Assembly (NCBI GenBank): GCA_024234575.1
Contig: JACKOB010000003.1
Coordinates: 372,001 to 436,000, forward strand
From: Hahellaceae bacterium
Lineage (GTDB): Bacteria; Pseudomonadota; Gammaproteobacteria; Pseudomonadales; Oleiphilaceae
Length of the DNA: 64,000 nt
Direction of reading: 5' to 3'
Shown here: positions 62,230 through 64,000 of the stretch, piece after piece
How positions within the stretch are numbered: position 1 is the stretch's first letter
Layout of the letters: each line of letters starts with the position of its first letter
The notes under the pieces: model-generated
The model's input: only the letters and a program-made list of their open reading frames with translations
What the model was told of the DNA's origin: nothing
The model's database searches: none
Program-made: the position numbers and the translations under genes

Positions 62230-62619
62230 TTAGTTCCAAACAACCTGTTTTTCTCCATCCGCGGTAATTCGCCACCACAACTGCTGTTCGGGAACGGCTT
62301 CTTCTTCTGACCAGTTACCTTCTGAGCAGCGTATTTCTGTGTTTAAAGCAGCGAATGCATCTCTGGCGCACTCAAGATCTGTATTCCAAGGGGTGTCAGA
62401 AGATTGAAACCAGACACAGGTAAAACGCTTCCCTACAGCTTCTGCCAAGACTTCGATGATGAGTACTTTAGATTCGTAAGAGCATTTGAACAGCTGTATA
62501 TTTTTTCCCTGTTTGATCAGAGTGACAGGGCCTAAGCGTGTTTCTAACCACTCTTTGATTACATCGATTGTGCAGTCTTTGATATAAATTTCTATGTCTG
62601 ACTGTGTGTTTGAAGTCAT
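62230..62619 (-). CDS. Conserved-type hypothetical protein
   Basis: 129 residues, soluble, mixed alpha/beta, Trp-rich near the C terminus (EGNWSEEE, LWWRITADG). No family recognised. It follows the small membrane gene and dapE on the same strand. Confidence 0.65.
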   Translation of the reverse strand: MTSNTQSDIEIYIKDCTIDVIKEWLETRLGPVTLIKQGKNIQLFKCSYESKVLIIEVLAEAVGKRFTCVWFQSSDTPWNTDLECARDAFAALNTEIRCSEGNWSEEEAVPEQQLWWRITADGEKQVVWN

Positions 62620-62673
62620 TTAGTGATTTCTCTGCAATTTGTAAAAGTGGTTTGTAGGCGCATATATAGGTTG

Positions 62674-62913
62674 TTATTTGCTGTCGATAAAATGCTTAAA
62701 GCGAATAATCGCTAAAGAAATATAACCTTTGAAGGCAAAAATTCCACCTATGGCGGAGACAGTCAGGGCGGCCAAAGAAAACCACTCTCGCTTTTCGCTT
62801 TCGGGCAAGTGAATTTCTAAAAGCATGAGTGCGCACAGTCCGCCAGCGCAAAGAATCGCACCAATGATAAATGTTTTAAAGTATCGGTTTTGTGCGTCTC
62901 TTGCTGATTCCAT
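62674..62913 (-). CDS. Small membrane protein downstream of dapE
   Basis: 79 residues with two membrane helices (FKTFIIGAILCAGGLCALMLLEI and WFSLAALTVSAIGGIFAFKGYI). ATG 62913 begins two bases after the dapE stop (TAAGAATG), which suggests translational coupling; a longer frame to 62991 that runs inside dapE is not preferred. Function unknown. Confidence 0.7.
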   Translation of the reverse strand: MESARDAQNRYFKTFIIGAILCAGGLCALMLLEIHLPESEKREWFSLAALTVSAIGGIFAFKGYISLAIIRFKHFIDSK

Positions 62914-62915
62914 TC

Positions 62916-64000
<1,085 letters not shown>

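Overview
The window is a chromosomal segment of a Gram-negative gammaproteobacterium, probably aquatic or marine and related to the Pseudomonas/Cellvibrio side of the class. The grounds are the wbpV-wbpL-wbpM-like gene order near 55-59 kb, the dapE and slyX genes, a PilA-type prepilin with a sigma-54-like promoter, AlgI/AlgJ-type acetylation genes, and a moderate-GC composition. No rRNA, tRNA, insertion sequence, phage gene or CRISPR array was seen. Most of the window is one large cell-surface island.

Layout. 0-5.1 kb: sugar aminotransferase (cut by the left edge), PglD/NeuD-like acetyltransferase, CmcI-like methyltransferase, Wzx-like flippase and a convergent glycosyltransferase. 5.1-8.8 kb: a type IV pilin and a large fused membrane/spermidine-synthase-like protein. 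8.9-12.9 kb: a nucleotide-salvage/RNA module (PRPP synthetase-like, archaeal-type AMP/thymidine phosphorylase, divergent beta-CASP nuclease) whose shared promoter region carries two FNR/ANR-like boxes. 12.9-13.6 kb: comEA with a long, highly structured, GGA-rich leader and a CRP-like site. 13.9-18.2 kb: rmlBAC and rmlD, interrupted by a ribbon-helix-helix/PIN toxin-antitoxin pair. 18.3-21.5 kb: a split MNT/HEPN pair, a fused MNT-HEPN protein and a second beta-CASP nuclease. 22.1-34.5 kb: an S-layer-like RTX protein of 1476 residues without cysteine, a DUF6447-like small protein, a GT-C-like membrane protein, a SapC-family protein, and a complete type I secretion system (ABC, HlyD-type, TolC-type). 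34.5-42.8 kb: Wzm/Wzt exporter whose ATPase is fused to a GNAT-like domain, PIG-L deacetylase, and large glycosyltransferases, one with five exact 21-residue coiled-coil repeats. 42.8-51 kb: a secreted GH42-like protein, a lipoprotein with about 43 leucine-rich repeats, and an AlgJ/AlgI acetylation pair. 51-61 kb: radical SAM/SPASM protein, GtrA and GtrB, glycosyltransferase, WbpV/WbpL/WbpM-like proteins and ManC. 61-64 kb: slyX, a membrane-anchored cold-shock-domain protein, two small hypotheticals and dapE (cut by the right edge).

How the genes may work together (inference). The type I system and SapC beside an RTX S-layer-like protein, set within O-polysaccharide genes, resemble the Caulobacter arrangement in which an S-layer is secreted by a type I system and anchored on lipopolysaccharide. 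The rml genes would supply dTDP-rhamnose, ManC GDP-mannose, and WbpM with the aminotransferase and acetyltransferase an N-acetylated amino sugar. WbpL would start the chain on undecaprenyl phosphate, the glycosyltransferases extend it, and Wzm/Wzt and/or Wzx export it. Methyl, acetyl and deacetylase genes would decorate it. Strongest leads for new biology: the structured comEA leader, the Wzt-GNAT fusion, the S-layer/SapC/GT-C/DUF6447 locus, the LRR lipoprotein, and the tandem MNT-HEPN modules.
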